A DNA stretch of 64,000 nt, taken from positions 248,001 to 312,000 of the forward strand of contig NZ_VTUU01000003.1 in NCBI RefSeq assembly GCF_008370345.1. The letters run 5' to 3'. Both the position numbers and the translations under genes were made by a program. This DNA is from Marinobacter salinexigens. Its GTDB lineage: Bacteria; Pseudomonadota; Gammaproteobacteria; Pseudomonadales; Oleiphilaceae. Below the pieces are notes generated by a model, which made no database searches, was not told where the DNA came from, and was given only the letters and a program-made list of their open reading frames with translations. Shown here one piece after another: positions 1 through 9,378 of this stretch (within the stretch, counting starts at the first letter, position 1; every line of letters begins with the position of its first letter).

Positions 1-294
1 AAAGTGCTGGGTGATGCCCTGCAGACCATCTGTGACAAGTATCCGGGTGAGTTCCACGTAAAAGGTCGTGGTCTGATGCGTGGTATTGAGGCCAAAGACG
101 CTGACCTGACCGGTCCGATTACCCGTCGTTGCTTCGAACGTGGACTGATTATCGAAACCAGTGGTCCCAACGATGAAGTGATCAAGTGCCTGATGCCGCT
201 GACTACCAGTGAGGAAGACCTCAAGAAGGGTGTTGCACTGCTGGCGGAAAGTGTTGACGAGATCATGCAGGAAGGTGTGAGCGAGGCGTCCTGA
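1..294 (+). CDS. ectB: Diaminobutyrate--2-oxoglutarate aminotransferase, C-terminal end (partial)
   Basis: The reading frame is open from base 1 and stops at 294, so about 97 C-terminal residues of a longer protein are present. The segment GRGLMRGIE, then [11 protein letters not shown] and VIKCLMPLT, matches the C-terminal small domain of PLP-dependent class III aminotransferases of the EctB type, which make L-2,4-diaminobutyrate from aspartate semialdehyde for ectoine synthesis. The ectoine-type aspartokinase follows after 51 bases, which supports the call. The PLP lysine lies upstream of the window. ectC, usually found between ectB and the aspartokinase, is not in this gap. Confidence 0.85.
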   Translation, partial: KVLGDALQTICDKYPGEFHVKGRGLMRGIEAKDADLTGPITRRCFERGLIIETSGPNDEVIKCLMPLTTSEEDLKKGVALLAESVDEIMQEGVSEAS

Positions 295-345
295 GGCGCC
301 CGCTGTTCACGACTATTCATTCTGCAAGGTAGCGAAGGCAACCCT

Positions 346-1797
346 ATGACCACTGCACAACACACCGTCGAGAAAATCGGCGGTACGTCCATGAGCAATT
401 ATGAGGCAGTGCGCGACAACATCATTTTTGGTGACCGCCACAAGGACGACCTCTATCAACGAATTTTCGTGGTATCCGCCTATGGTGGCGTCACCAACGA
501 ATTGCTTGAACACAAGAAAACCGGTGAACCGGGCGTTTACGCCCTGTTCGCCGATGCCGAGTCCGACTGGGCCTGGGGCGACGACCTCTCCAAGTTGGTG
601 AAGTTTCTCACCGACATTAACGGCGAGCTGTTTGAAGACCCGATGCTCAAGAACCAGGCAGACCAGTTCATCACTGATCGCGTAGAGGGTGTCCGTGGCT
701 GTCTGATTGATCTGCAGCGCCTGTGTTCCTACGGTCAGTTTCAGCTTGAAGAGCACCTGCTGACGGTGCGCGAGATGCTGGCGGGTATCGGTGAGGCCCA
801 CAGTGCTTTTAACACTGCATTGAAGCTTCAGCAGGAAGGCGTCAACGCTCGCTTTGTCGACCTGACCGGCTGGCGTGATGCTGAGCTGCTGCCGCTGGAC
901 GAGAAGCTTCAACAGGCGTTTGAGGCTATCGATCTGAGCCGGGAACTGCCGATCTGCACCGGTTACGCCCAGTGTAAAGAAGGTCTGATGCGTACCTTCG
1001 ACCGGGGCTACAGTGAGATGACCTTCAGCCGTGTTGCGGTGATGACCAATGCTCGCGAAGCGATCATTCACAAGGAATACCACCTGAGTTCCGCCGATCC
1101 CAACATCGTTGGCGAAGACAAGGTGGTACCCCTGGGGCGGACCAATTACGACGTTGCTGACCAGCTGGCTAACCTGGGGATGGAAGCGATTCACCCTCGT
1201 GCCGGCAAAGGCCTGCGTCAGAATGAAATTCCGCTCCGGGTGATGAATACCTTTGAGCCGGAGCACACCGGAACGCTGATCACCGGGGATTACGTCAGCG
1301 AGACGGCCCAGGTGGAGATCATTGCCGGTGCCAAAGGTGTCTTTGCCATTGAAGTGTTCGATCAGGACATGCAGGGCGAGCCTGGCTCAGACCGCAAGAT
1401 TCTGGACGTACTGAGCCGTTTCAAGGTGCGTTTCATGTCCAAGGACACCAACGCCAATACCATCACCCACTATGTGGATACCACGCTCAAGCACGTCAAA
1501 CGTGTGGTCAAGGCGCTGGAAGAAGCCTTCCCGAACGGCGAAATCAGTACCCGTAAGGTGGCGCTGGTATCCGCCATCGGCAGTGACATGAAAGTGCCGG
1601 GTATTCTGGCCCGTTCTGTGAAATCACTGGCGGATGTGGATATCAGCGTACTGGCCATTCACCAGTGCATGCGCCAGGTCGATATCCAGTTTGTGATTGA
1701 TGAAGACCACTACGAAAGCGCCATCAGTGCCCTGCACGGCGTATTGATAGAGCCGCACAACCACGAATATGCCATCGTGGCGGCATCTATCGAGTAA
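346..1797 (+). CDS. ask: Aspartate kinase, ectoine-pathway type (Ask_Ect)
   Basis: This 483-residue enzyme phosphorylates L-aspartate, the first step towards aspartate semialdehyde and ectoine. The N-terminus has VEKIGGTSMS, a variant of the KFGGTS nucleotide-binding motif. The kinase domain occupies roughly residues 5-310. Two ACT-like segments follow at about 320-480 (VEIIAGAKGVFAIEV and VALVSAIGSDM). Length and motifs fit the aspartokinases dedicated to ectoine operons, often described as insensitive to lysine/threonine feedback; that property is family knowledge, not visible here. The start is preceded by AAGG in a good position. It sits 51 bases after ectB and is probably cotranscribed with it under osmotic control, which is inferred. 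Confidence 0.9.
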   Translation: MTTAQHTVEKIGGTSMSNYEAVRDNIIFGDRHKDDLYQRIFVVSAYGGVTNELLEHKKTGEPGVYALFADAESDWAWGDDLSKLVKFLTDINGELFEDPMLKNQADQFITDRVEGVRGCLIDLQRLCSYGQFQLEEHLLTVREMLAGIGEAHSAFNTALKLQQEGVNARFVDLTGWRDAELLPLDEKLQQAFEAIDLSRELPICTGYAQCKEGLMRTFDRGYSEMTFSRVAVMTNAREAIIHKEYHLSSADPNIVGEDKVVPLGRTNYDVADQLANLGMEAIHPRAGKGLRQNEIPLRVMNTFEPEHTGTLITGDYVSETAQVEIIAGAKGVFAIEVFDQDMQGEPGSDRKILDVLSRFKVRFMSKDTNANTITHYVDTTLKHVKRVVKALEEAFPNGEISTRKVALVSAIGSDMKVPGILARSVKSLADVDISVLAIHQCMRQVDIQFVIDEDHYESAISALHGVLIEPHNHEYAIVAASIE

Positions 1798-1801
1798 GAG
1801 G

Positions 1802-1842
1802 ATTACCGGCAGGCGGAACCGGTCGCTCCGCCTGCTGGTAAT
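1802..1842 (+). terminator. Strong hairpin after the aspartokinase gene
   Basis: Arms at 1802-1817 and 1827-1842 pair over 15 of 16 positions (one G/T mismatch) around a 9-base loop. It begins five bases after the ask stop codon. There is no T-run, so it could be a Rho-dependent end, a 3'-stabilising hairpin or a two-way terminator facing tag. Confidence 0.5.
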
Positions 1843-1945
1843 GGAGGACGTCTTGCCTCCAGATCGGGGCGCCCGGCTGGCCGGCCCTGCACGGGTTATT
1901 CATTCTGGGCGCCACCCGATCACCTTTCATCAGGGAAACAGCGAA

Positions 1946-2527
1946 TCAGAGCGCAAGTTCCCTGCAGGCCGAGTGTTGTGGGCACTGTGCCAGGTGATCA
2001 TTCACCATGCCGGTTGCCTGCATGAAGGCATAGACGATAGTCGGGCCAACGAAGGTGAAGCCGCGACGTTTAAGCGCCTTCGACATCGCCTCCGATTCTG
2101 GTGTTGTAACCGGTACATCACTCATACTCGTCCAGCGATTCTGAATGGGTGAATGGTTCACGAAAGACCAGAGAAAATCGCTGAAACTGCCTTCATCTTC
2201 CAGGATTTTCAAATAACCCCGCGCATTCTTGATGACCGATTGCACCTTCAGGCGATTGCGGATGATGCCGGGATTTTCCAGCAATTGGGCAACCTTTTCG
2301 TCGTCGTACTGGATGATCTTTTCCGGATCGAAGTCGTCGTAGGCTTCCCGGTAGGTGCCCTGTTTGCGCAGGATGGTGATCCAGCTCAGACCGGCTTGTT
2401 GGCCGTCCAGGCACAGCTTTTCAAACAGTGCCCGGTCGTCGTATTCCGGGCGCCCCCAGACGGTGTCGTGGTAGCGAACGTAGAGCGGGTCGTTGCCGCA
2501 CCAGGAACAGCGTTCCGTGTTGGTCAT
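1946..2527 (-). CDS. tag: DNA-3-methyladenine glycosylase I
   Basis: This 193-residue protein removes 3-methyladenine from alkylated DNA, starting base excision repair in the cytoplasm. The N-terminus CSWCGNDPLYVRYHDTVWG is the Tag signature, with the first two zinc-binding cysteines. The C-terminus carries H and C in the pattern VNDHLAQCPQH, the remaining zinc ligands. The centre has the conserved GLSWITILRKQ and the FxFVGPT-like segment. Length is normal (about 187-195). The start is preceded by AAGGAG. It is followed 9 bases upstream by the phosphopantetheinyl transferase gene on the same strand. Confidence 0.95.
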   Translation of the reverse strand: MTNTERCSWCGNDPLYVRYHDTVWGRPEYDDRALFEKLCLDGQQAGLSWITILRKQGTYREAYDDFDPEKIIQYDDEKVAQLLENPGIIRNRLKVQSVIKNARGYLKILEDEGSFSDFLWSFVNHSPIQNRWTSMSDVPVTTPESEAMSKALKRRGFTFVGPTIVYAFMQATGMVNDHLAQCPQHSACRELAL

Positions 2528-2536
2528 GAACTCTCC

Positions 2537-3292
2537 TTAGTCAGAACGCCGGGTGATTGCCGTAAACACCAGAGGCTTCACGAGCTGGGTGTCGGCTGAG
2601 GCGGGCGCCAGCTCCAGACTACCTGGCGGCTCCGGCAGCAAACGGATAACCGGAGGTGTGGCGGCTCCGGCGGTCCGGAACACCAGTGTCACCAGAAAGT
2701 TGCCGACCCGGCTGCAGCTGGCGTACCAGTCGGGTTCAGATTGATCACCAGCCAGCCGGAAGTCAGGAGATACCTCCAGAGTTTGCAGATTGCCGGCAAT
2801 ACCGCGCCCTGTGGCTTTCAGCCAGGCTTCCTTGAGCGTCCACACGGTCAGGAACTGGTCGGGCTGATTTCGTCCAAGTAACCAGGCCTGCTCATGGGCG
2901 GTAAACCATCGTTTTACCACTTTCTGCCATTGTGGATGCCGCTCGGCAGGTTCGATATCCAGCCCGATCACACCCACGCTACTGGTGGCACAGGCGCAAA
3001 GTCCGTTGCTGTGGCTGAGGCTGAGTCGCCAGCCAGTGGGATGCTGCGACTCAATGGGCCGGCCCGGGACAGGACGGCACACGGCGGCATCTTTGCCACT
3101 GGCACCGGCAATGGCCTGGCGGAGCAGCCAGCGGCTCGCCAGATATTCCCGTCGCCGGGGGCCGGAAAACAGGCTGACGGTAGATCGCTCTGTTTCGCTC
3201 AGCCAGTCTGGCAAATCCGTTGTTTCAATCTCGCCCTGGCGACAGATCCATATGGCAGGATCAGGGCTGGAGGCGCTGGATAAGCCAGTCAT
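2537..3292 (-). CDS. 4'-phosphopantetheinyl transferase, Sfp type
   Basis: This protein of about 251 residues transfers the phosphopantetheine arm of CoA to carrier proteins. The core motifs are present: GVIGLDIEPAERH (Mg-binding Asp and Glu) and FLTVWTLKEAWLKATGRG (the WxxKEAxxK signature). The length fits Sfp/AcpT-like enzymes. I chose the ATG at 3292 because GAGGG sits six bases before it; an ATG two codons upstream is the alternative. The start overlaps the end of pdxH by 32 bases, so translation of the two is probably coupled. No polyketide or peptide synthetase genes are nearby, so the carrier substrate cannot be named. Confidence 0.85.
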   Translation of the reverse strand: MTGLSSASSPDPAIWICRQGEIETTDLPDWLSETERSTVSLFSGPRRREYLASRWLLRQAIAGASGKDAAVCRPVPGRPIESQHPTGWRLSLSHSNGLCACATSSVGVIGLDIEPAERHPQWQKVVKRWFTAHEQAWLLGRNQPDQFLTVWTLKEAWLKATGRGIAGNLQTLEVSPDFRLAGDQSEPDWYASCSRVGNFLVTLVFRTAGAATPPVIRLLPEPPGSLELAPASADTQLVKPLVFTAITRRSD

Positions 3293-3896
3293 CGCCATCC
3301 CTCACGTATTCAAAACGATCGTGCAGGCGACTCGGGCGGCCCTGCCAGAACTCGATTCGTTCGGGAACGACCCGATAGCCGCCCCAGAAGCTGGGCAATG
3401 GGATATCACCTTCACTGAATTTGCGTTTTATTTCGGCGACCTTCTGTTCAAGCAGACCCCGGGAGGTAATGGCTTTGCTCTGCTCAGAAACCCAGGCACC
3501 TATCTGGCTGCCTCTCGGGCGTGACGCGAAATAACGCAGGGACTCAGCTTTACTGACCTTTTCGACCGCGCCTTGAATACGTACCTGTCGGTTCAGTCCA
3601 ATCCACGGGAACAGCAGGGCGGCACGAGGATTTTCCTCCATTTCGAGGGCTTTGCGGCTGCCGTAATTGGTGTAGAAAACGAAACCGTGCTCATCGAAAT
3701 ATTTCAGCAGCACGGTACGCAGATCTGGCATGCCGTCGCTGCCGGTCGTCGCCAGGGACATGGCATTGGGCTCCAGGATCCCGGCGTTGCGGGCATCTTC
3801 GAACCAGTGCTGAAACTGCTGCACCGGGTTGTTGTTCAGGGCATCGCGGTCTAGTCCTTCACTCTCGAAATCCCGGCGCATATCGCCAATGTCCAT
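3261..3896 (-). CDS. pdxH: Pyridoxamine/pyridoxine 5'-phosphate oxidase
   Basis: This FMN enzyme of 211 residues oxidises PNP or PMP to pyridoxal 5'-phosphate. Recognisable blocks are PNAMSLATTG, GMPDLRTVLLKYFDEHGFVFYTNYGSRKALEMEENP, and the C-terminal WGGYRVVPERIEFWQGRPSRLHDR. The frame is open for 77 more codons upstream, but that extension does not look like PdxH. The ATG at 3896 is preceded by AGAGAGG and gives the usual family length, so it is the likely start. The gene heads a minus-strand group with the phosphopantetheinyl transferase and tag. Confidence 0.95.
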   Translation of the reverse strand: MDIGDMRRDFESEGLDRDALNNNPVQQFQHWFEDARNAGILEPNAMSLATTGSDGMPDLRTVLLKYFDEHGFVFYTNYGSRKALEMEENPRAALLFPWIGLNRQVRIQGAVEKVSKAESLRYFASRPRGSQIGAWVSEQSKAITSRGLLEQKVAEIKRKFSEGDIPLPSFWGGYRVVPERIEFWQGRPSRLHDRFEYVRDGDDWLIQRLQP

Positions 3897-4218
3897 TCGT
3901 GCCTCTCTTTTGCTCAATGAGTGTGCAGTGGTTGGTACTGAATTACGCTCAACGAGCATAACGAGTTCACCCTCACTTGTCAGTGGCTGTGTCAGTGGTG
4001 TGTTTCGGACATAAAGCTGATCCGTGCTGCTATCATTCCGGGTGGGGTGTCGAACATTGGGCGCTTCGTCAATGGTCACGAGATTGACACGCCCTTGCCT
4101 GAAAGTCGCATAAGCGGCGGCTGACAAACGGGTAACGAGGCGATTATCCTTGATAGAGATCAGGGTAGATGGTGCTCTGTGAATCAGAACGGCGGAATTA
4201 CCGATTAAGGAGAGCCTT
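3897..4218. other. Divergent intergenic region between pdxH and the DUF748 gene
   Basis: This 322-base region must carry the promoters of two divergent genes. I see an 8-base direct repeat, GTCAGTGG, at 3979-3986 and 3991-3998, spaced 12 bases apart, which could be a regulator site. No clear -10/-35 pair stands out. The pdxH frame stays open through part of this region to 4127, but it has no supporting start signal. Confidence 0.4.
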
Positions 4219-7041
4219 GTGGCAGAAAGCAGTAAACGCAGTCACCTACCGAGGAATCTGTCCATCGGATTTGTTGTGCTGTTTGTTTTGTACACTTGCG
4301 CAGGCTTTCTGATTCTGCCCTGGTGGCTGGAGAAAACACTGCCGGAACAACTTGATCAGCGCATGGGCTGGCAGGCGGAAGTAACCGATATCCGGTTCAA
4401 CCCGTTCCTGCTGACTCTGGATACCGAGGGCTTGAGCGCTGAAGATTCCGGCGGCGAAAAAGTGCTTGGTTTTGACCTGCTGCATGTGGATCTGAACGTG
4501 TTCCAGCTGGTGCGGGGTATTGTCGGCTTCGAGGCCATCCGGTTGCAGGAGCCCTATATCCGGTTGGACCTGCTTGAGGGTTACGGTGTCAACTTTGCCC
4601 GTGACTGGCAGGAAAACAACCCTGAGACAGCTGAATCGGATCAGGAACCCGTTGCCGCCGAAGAGTCATCCGGCCCGCCCAAGCTCTATTTTGGTCAGGT
4701 CGCCATTGACGGTGGAGAGTTGTTGTTCCGTGACTATAGCCAGTCAGAGCCTGCAGAGTTCCATATTACACCGCTGGACCTGACCCTGAACGATCTTGCT
4801 ACCTGGCCGCGGGATGATCGGGATAGTGACTATTACTTTATGGCGGCCATTGGAAACCAGACAGTGGAGTGGGAAGGGGATCTCAGTGTCACCCCGCTTT
4901 ACTCGAAAGGTCACCTGAGGGTTGCGGGTGTCGGTTATGAGACCCTGAAGCACTTCATTGCCCCTTATCTGCCCTATGATCTGCGTGGCGGTAAGGTCAC
5001 CCTGAGTTCCGACTATGAGCTTCAGGTCGCTGACGGGGTCTTCCTGAGTACCGCCAACGGCAATCTTGAGCTTGATGAACTCGCTCTGGCGATTAGTGAA
5101 GGCAGTGACGCGACCAGTCTGACCACAGGTACCCTGGCCATCGACAAGATTGGCTTCGACCTGACGGGTATGGACGCCAGTGTCGGCCAGATCTCGCTGG
5201 ATGGTCTCGACGTTACCCTGGTGCGTGACGAAGAAGGACAAATCGACTGGCTGAAGCCGTTGTCGAACACCGATGGTGACGAGGCTCCGGAAGCCCCGGA
5301 AGCCGAATCGTCATCAGGAGCGGGACTGACCTGGTCGGTGGCTGGTATTGAACTGTCGGGTGCCCGTGTCCACTGGCTGGACCGTCAGCCGGCGACCGAT
5401 GCTGATCTTGCTCTGGAGCAGGTCGAGCTGAAGGTTGGCCCTGTCACCCATGATCTTGAAGAACCGGTGACCTACAGCGTGAATGCATCGCTGGCCAGTG
5501 GTGGCAGGTTATCGGTAAACGGGCAGGCAACACCGGCTCCGTTCACTCTCGAGGCGGCGATTTCGGGCGCGGACATTGCCCTGGCTGCGGTCGAGCCCTA
5601 CGTGCAGGAAGGGGCCAACCTGAACATTGCCGGAGGCACTCTCGGGGTCGACGGTAATCTGGATCTGGATGCCCAGACAACGCCGCTGACCGGCACGTTC
5701 AGCGGTACGGCCCAGGTTGAGGACTTTGCCGTTGGCCTGCCGGATGACCAGGACCGTTTGCTGTCGTGGCAGACTTTGCAGTTAGCGCCTGTCGAGTACA
5801 ACGTGAACCCGGCACGTCTGGAAATTGGTACGGTCACGCTGAAGCAACTCGCGGCCAATGTAGTTCGTGGGCCGGATGCCATCCACAATGTAGAGCGTAT
5901 TGCGCGCTCTGCCGGGGCGGACTCGTCCGAGGCCAGCGATGCCGGTACTGAAACAAGTTCCGGGGATGAGCCTGGATTCATCTTCAGAATCGGCCAGGTG
6001 ATGCTGGAAAATGGCGCTATCGGATATACGGACCGGACCCTGAGCCCGGCGTTCACAACCTCTCTCGACGAGTTGAACGGCTCGGTTACAGGCCTCAGCA
6101 ACATTCCGCCCCAACAGGGTAAAGTGGCCATCAAGGGGCGGGTGGACAGTGTTGCCAATCTGGATTTTCAGGGCACCATCGGGACCCTCGGCACCGAGGA
6201 ACTCAGTGATCTGAAACTGAGTATGAACGACCTGTCGTTGCCGGTGCTTTCACCCTATTTTGGTCGTTACCTGGGTTACGGAGTGGACAGCGGCAAGCTG
6301 GATCTGGATCTGGACTACAAGATCTCGGGTACCCGCATTGAGGCTGAGAACATCGTCATCATGGATCAGCTGGCACTGGGGCAGTCTGTGGAAAGCGAAG
6401 ATGCCGTCAACGCGCCAGTCCAGTTAGGGCTGACCTTGCTGAGGGATACTGATGGCGTGATCGAGGTGGATCTGCCAATCAGCGGCGACCTCTCAGACCC
6501 GGAGTTCAGTGTGGGGAGAGTGGTGATGCGAGCGTTCGTAAACCTGCTGGTCAAAGCGGCAGCGTCTCCGTTCAGCATGCTGGGTTCCATTGCGGAAATG
6601 GCAGGCCTGAGTGGTGAAGAGCTGGGGATGGTCAGCTTCAGTCCGGGCAGTGTGAATCTCGCCGAAGGTGAGTCTGAAAAGCTCGCAGCATTGGCCGACG
6701 CCCTGAAGCAGCGTCCTGAGCTGCTGCTGAATATTCGCGGTGGCGTGTCTCCGGAAGCCGACGGTTTGGCACTTCTGAAAGAAAGCCTGACCCGGGGCGG
6801 CCAGGACCTGTCCGATGCACAATGGGACGTGGCCCGGACCGCGTATCTGGCGGGCGAGCGAGAGCTTCCCCCGGAAGCCCTGAACAACCTGGCAACTGCC
6901 CGGGGCGTTGCTGTCCGGAAGATGCTGCAGGACACCCATGAAGTGCCGACAGACCAACTGTTCCTGCTGGACCCGTCGAGGAACGCAAGCGTGGGTGATA
7001 CCGGCGACGTCATCGTAGAGTTTTCTCTGGGAGCCCGTTAA
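4219..7041 (+). CDS. DUF748 / AsmA-like large envelope protein
   Basis: This 940-residue protein has one N-terminal membrane segment at about residues 15-37, then a long, mostly acidic beta-rich region. The opening pattern, a transmembrane helix followed by LPEQLDQRMGWQAEVTDIRFNP, and the closing region with LPISGDLSDPEFSVGRVV are typical of DUF748 proteins in the AsmA-like superfamily. AsmA-like proteins are linked to lipid movement or outer-membrane homeostasis in the periplasm; the role of DUF748 itself is not settled. Two acidic, low-complexity patches occur near residues 137-152 and 352-366. Translation starts at GTG 4219 behind AAGGAG. yfbR follows after 11 bases. Confidence 0.85.
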   Translation: MAESSKRSHLPRNLSIGFVVLFVLYTCAGFLILPWWLEKTLPEQLDQRMGWQAEVTDIRFNPFLLTLDTEGLSAEDSGGEKVLGFDLLHVDLNVFQLVRGIVGFEAIRLQEPYIRLDLLEGYGVNFARDWQENNPETAESDQEPVAAEESSGPPKLYFGQVAIDGGELLFRDYSQSEPAEFHITPLDLTLNDLATWPRDDRDSDYYFMAAIGNQTVEWEGDLSVTPLYSKGHLRVAGVGYETLKHFIAPYLPYDLRGGKVTLSSDYELQVADGVFLSTANGNLELDELALAISEGSDATSLTTGTLAIDKIGFDLTGMDASVGQISLDGLDVTLVRDEEGQIDWLKPLSNTDGDEAPEAPEAESSSGAGLTWSVAGIELSGARVHWLDRQPATDADLALEQVELKVGPVTHDLEEPVTYSVNASLASGGRLSVNGQATPAPFTLEAAISGADIALAAVEPYVQEGANLNIAGGTLGVDGNLDLDAQTTPLTGTFSGTAQVEDFAVGLPDDQDRLLSWQTLQLAPVEYNVNPARLEIGTVTLKQLAANVVRGPDAIHNVERIARSAGADSSEASDAGTETSSGDEPGFIFRIGQVMLENGAIGYTDRTLSPAFTTSLDELNGSVTGLSNIPPQQGKVAIKGRVDSVANLDFQGTIGTLGTEELSDLKLSMNDLSLPVLSPYFGRYLGYGVDSGKLDLDLDYKISGTRIEAENIVIMDQLALGQSVESEDAVNAPVQLGLTLLRDTDGVIEVDLPISGDLSDPEFSVGRVVMRAFVNLLVKAAASPFSMLGSIAEMAGLSGEELGMVSFSPGSVNLAEGESEKLAALADALKQRPELLLNIRGGVSPEADGLALLKESLTRGGQDLSDAQWDVARTAYLAGERELPPEALNNLATARGVAVRKMLQDTHEVPTDQLFLLDPSRNASVGDTGDVIVEFSLGAR

Positions 7042-7052
7042 AGGCTGACGCT

Positions 7053-7646
7053 ATGGCCCATTCTCTCAGTCATTTTTTTGCCTATGTGTCCCGGCTGCGC
7101 TGGATCAAACGTTGGGGCCTGATGCGTAACGCCATCGAGGAGAATGTGGCCACTCACTCGTGGGAAGTGGCGACCCTGGCTCACGCTCTGGCGCTCATAC
7201 GTAATCGCCATTTTGGCGGCCAGGTAAATGCTGACCGTATCGCCGCTGCCGCTCTGTATCACGATGCCACCGAGGTGATTACCGGGGATCTGCCAACCCC
7301 GGTGAAGTACCATTCGAAAGTGATGAGGGAGGCTTTTGGCGATATTGAGCACAAGGCAGAGGCAGAATTGCTGGCGTTGCTACCGGATGATCTGCGGGAT
7401 GATTTTGCACCTTACGTACGTGAATCCCGCTTGCCGGCAGAGGATAAGGAACTGATCAAGGCAGCTGACCGCTTGTCCGCCTGGCTGAAGTGTCAGGCGG
7501 AAATCCGGGCGGGAAACCGGGAATTCGAACCGGCGGCGGAGCAGATCCGGCGCCGGCTAGAACAGGAAGGTCTGCGGGAAGTGGCCTACTTCATGGAAGT
7601 ATTTGCACCCAGTTACGAGCAGCCACTGGATAACCTTCTGGAGTAG
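7053..7646 (+). CDS. yfbR: 5'-deoxynucleotidase, YfbR-like HD protein
   Basis: This 197-residue protein has the HD-domain metal ligands of YfbR: the H of ENVATHSWEV, the HD of ALYHDATEVITGDLPTPVKY and a later D in KAADRLSAWLKC. YfbR dephosphorylates deoxyribonucleoside 5'-monophosphates. The sequence TPVKYHS matches the family's substrate loop. It follows the DUF748 gene by 11 bases and is likely cotranscribed. It converges on the qmcA-like gene with a gap of only 5 bases. Confidence 0.92.
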   Translation: MAHSLSHFFAYVSRLRWIKRWGLMRNAIEENVATHSWEVATLAHALALIRNRHFGGQVNADRIAAAALYHDATEVITGDLPTPVKYHSKVMREAFGDIEHKAEAELLALLPDDLRDDFAPYVRESRLPAEDKELIKAADRLSAWLKCQAEIRAGNREFEPAAEQIRRRLEQEGLREVAYFMEVFAPSYEQPLDNLLE

Positions 7647-7651
7647 CCTTC

Positions 7652-8689
7652 TCAGCCGTGGCTGGCGGCCGAACCAACGACTCCGCCACGAAGGCCATCT
7701 TTCTGCAGGGCATGGCGCACGGCATCCTCGGGCGAACCGGCCAGTTCCCGGAACATGCCCATGGAGCCCAGCAGCGCCGACGATTCGTAAGGCACGAATA
7801 CCCGCTCCCCGTCCTTGGCCATGGTGGGCAGAGCCTTGATGTAGCTTTGTCCCAGCAGGTAGCCGATAACGGTCTGTTTGTTCTCTTCGGTGTCGCCTAT
7901 GGCACTGAGGACCAGTCGAATGGACTCCTGCTCACCCTGAGCGCGCAGAATAGCGGATTCCTTGTCGCCCTGGGCATTCAGGATAGCGGACTCCCGCTGC
8001 CCCTGAGCCATGGCAATCGCTGCTGCCTTCTCACCTTCCGCTTCGGTCACCGTTGCACGGCGGCGGCGCTCTGCGGCCATTTGCAGGCGCATGGCTTCCT
8101 CAACTTCTTCCGGCATGCTGATGTCCTGGACCTCGACACGGGTGAGCTTTACCCCCCACTTGGACGCAGGCTCTTCCATCTCCGCCTGGATTGCGTTGTT
8201 GACCTCACTACGGGATTCGAACAGCTTATCCAGTTCCATCTTGCCAACCACGGAACGCAGCGTCGTCTTCGCCAGTACCTCAACCGCCTGACTCATGTTG
8301 GCCACTTCGTACACCGCGCGGCGAGGATCGATGATCTGGTAGTAAAGAGCGCCATTAATGTTAACCGTGACGTTATCTGTCGTGACCACTGGCTGTCCGG
8401 GGAAATCCATAACCGTTTCGCGGCGGTCAATGCGGGTTTCATCACTGCTGACAGGATGGTATTCCTCACCCATGCGGATGTAGCGGATCATGGAAATCGG
8501 GCGGGGTCTTTCGATGAACGGAATGATGATGTTCACGCCACTTTCCAGAATCCGGTTAAACGAGCCCAGACGCTCAATCACCATCACTTCGGACTGGCGT
8601 ACGATCACCAGGCCCTTGGCGATGATGAAAATTCCGACAATGACAAAAATCAGGCTGATGACCAGCCCTGGAGTGAGAAACGTTAACAT
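7652..8689 (-). CDS. SPFH/band-7 membrane protein, QmcA/stomatin type
   Basis: This 345-residue protein begins with a membrane segment (residues about 8-28), followed by the SPFH domain (LGSFNRILESGVNIIIPFIERP) and a long Ala/Glu-rich helix with RRRATVTEAEGEKAAAIAMAQG, as in stomatin, QmcA and paraslipins. Such proteins form large oligomers in the inner membrane and often act with NfeD partners and proteases. The next gene upstream, 3 bases away on the same strand, is an NfeD protein, which is the classical pairing. GGAG precedes the ATG start. Confidence 0.9.
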   Translation of the reverse strand: MLTFLTPGLVISLIFVIVGIFIIAKGLVIVRQSEVMVIERLGSFNRILESGVNIIIPFIERPRPISMIRYIRMGEEYHPVSSDETRIDRRETVMDFPGQPVVTTDNVTVNINGALYYQIIDPRRAVYEVANMSQAVEVLAKTTLRSVVGKMELDKLFESRSEVNNAIQAEMEEPASKWGVKLTRVEVQDISMPEEVEEAMRLQMAAERRRRATVTEAEGEKAAAIAMAQGQRESAILNAQGDKESAILRAQGEQESIRLVLSAIGDTEENKQTVIGYLLGQSYIKALPTMAKDGERVFVPYESSALLGSMGMFRELAGSPEDAVRHALQKDGLRGGVVGSAASHG

Positions 8690-8692
8690 GGG

Positions 8693-9151
8693 TTACTGCT
8701 CCTTGTGTGACGTAGTCCTGACGACGGCGGTGGTGCCGTCAAAGTGTTGAAAAATGACCTCGGTACCTTCCGGTAACTCGGTGGCTCCCGTCTCGCTGAT
8801 TCTCAGGCGATAGAAATCACCGTTTACCTTGATGCCGATGGCTCCGTCGAAATCCCGTTTCAGGGTGGTGTAGCGCTGCCCCTGCTCGACGCCGGTCCCG
8901 GTGGTGCCATAGGCCACACCTTTCGGGGAGAATCTGGGACGGATCCAGCGAATGGCGACAGGCACCAGGATGCCGGAAAACACACCCATGCCCACCAGCT
9001 GCCATTCAAACGGCACGTTCAGAAAAGCCAGTCCGGCTGTCAGAGCGGCGGCTATAGCCAGGGCAAGCAGCAGAAGCACACCGGAAGTCAGCTCGGCCAG
9101 ACCGAGGACCAGGGCGAGAATCAGCCAGAAATGCGTGAGACTCCATTCCAT
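8693..9151 (-). CDS. NfeD family membrane protein (short form)
   Basis: This 152-residue protein has two to three hydrophobic helices in the first 75 residues and a C-terminal OB-like domain with GATELPEGTEVIF and GTTAVVR. This is the short NfeD1b-type layout without the ClpP-like protease domain. It lies 3 bases upstream of the stomatin-like gene, and the two probably form one operon and one membrane complex. The ribosome site is weak. Regulation is not visible. Confidence 0.85.
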   Translation of the reverse strand: MEWSLTHFWLILALVLGLAELTSGVLLLLALAIAAALTAGLAFLNVPFEWQLVGMGVFSGILVPVAIRWIRPRFSPKGVAYGTTGTGVEQGQRYTTLKRDFDGAIGIKVNGDFYRLRISETGATELPEGTEVIFQHFDGTTAVVRTTSHKEQ

Positions 9152-9378
9152 AAACAGTTTCCGTTTGCCAGTAAGGACATTGACGCCGCTGCCGGAGAGC
9201 CAGTCGGCGAAAGCCGATTGTACCCAAATCCTGTCGATACGTCAGAGGTGACCGTAGTGCCTTGAACAGAGCTGTTGTTGAGCCATATCCAGTGGCCGGG
9301 CGATTGTTAGAGTATTTGCTTTAATAAGGATGGCCATAGCGCTTTTCCGGACACAAAACCAACAAGAGGTCGAAGACC

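Noticed and set aside
3897..4127. 77-codon N-terminal extension of PdxH
   Set aside because: The extension does not resemble PdxH and the ATG at 3896 has a better ribosome site and family length.
7658..8686. Plus-strand open frame of 342 codons
   Set aside because: Exact mirror of the stomatin-like gene; no family resemblance.
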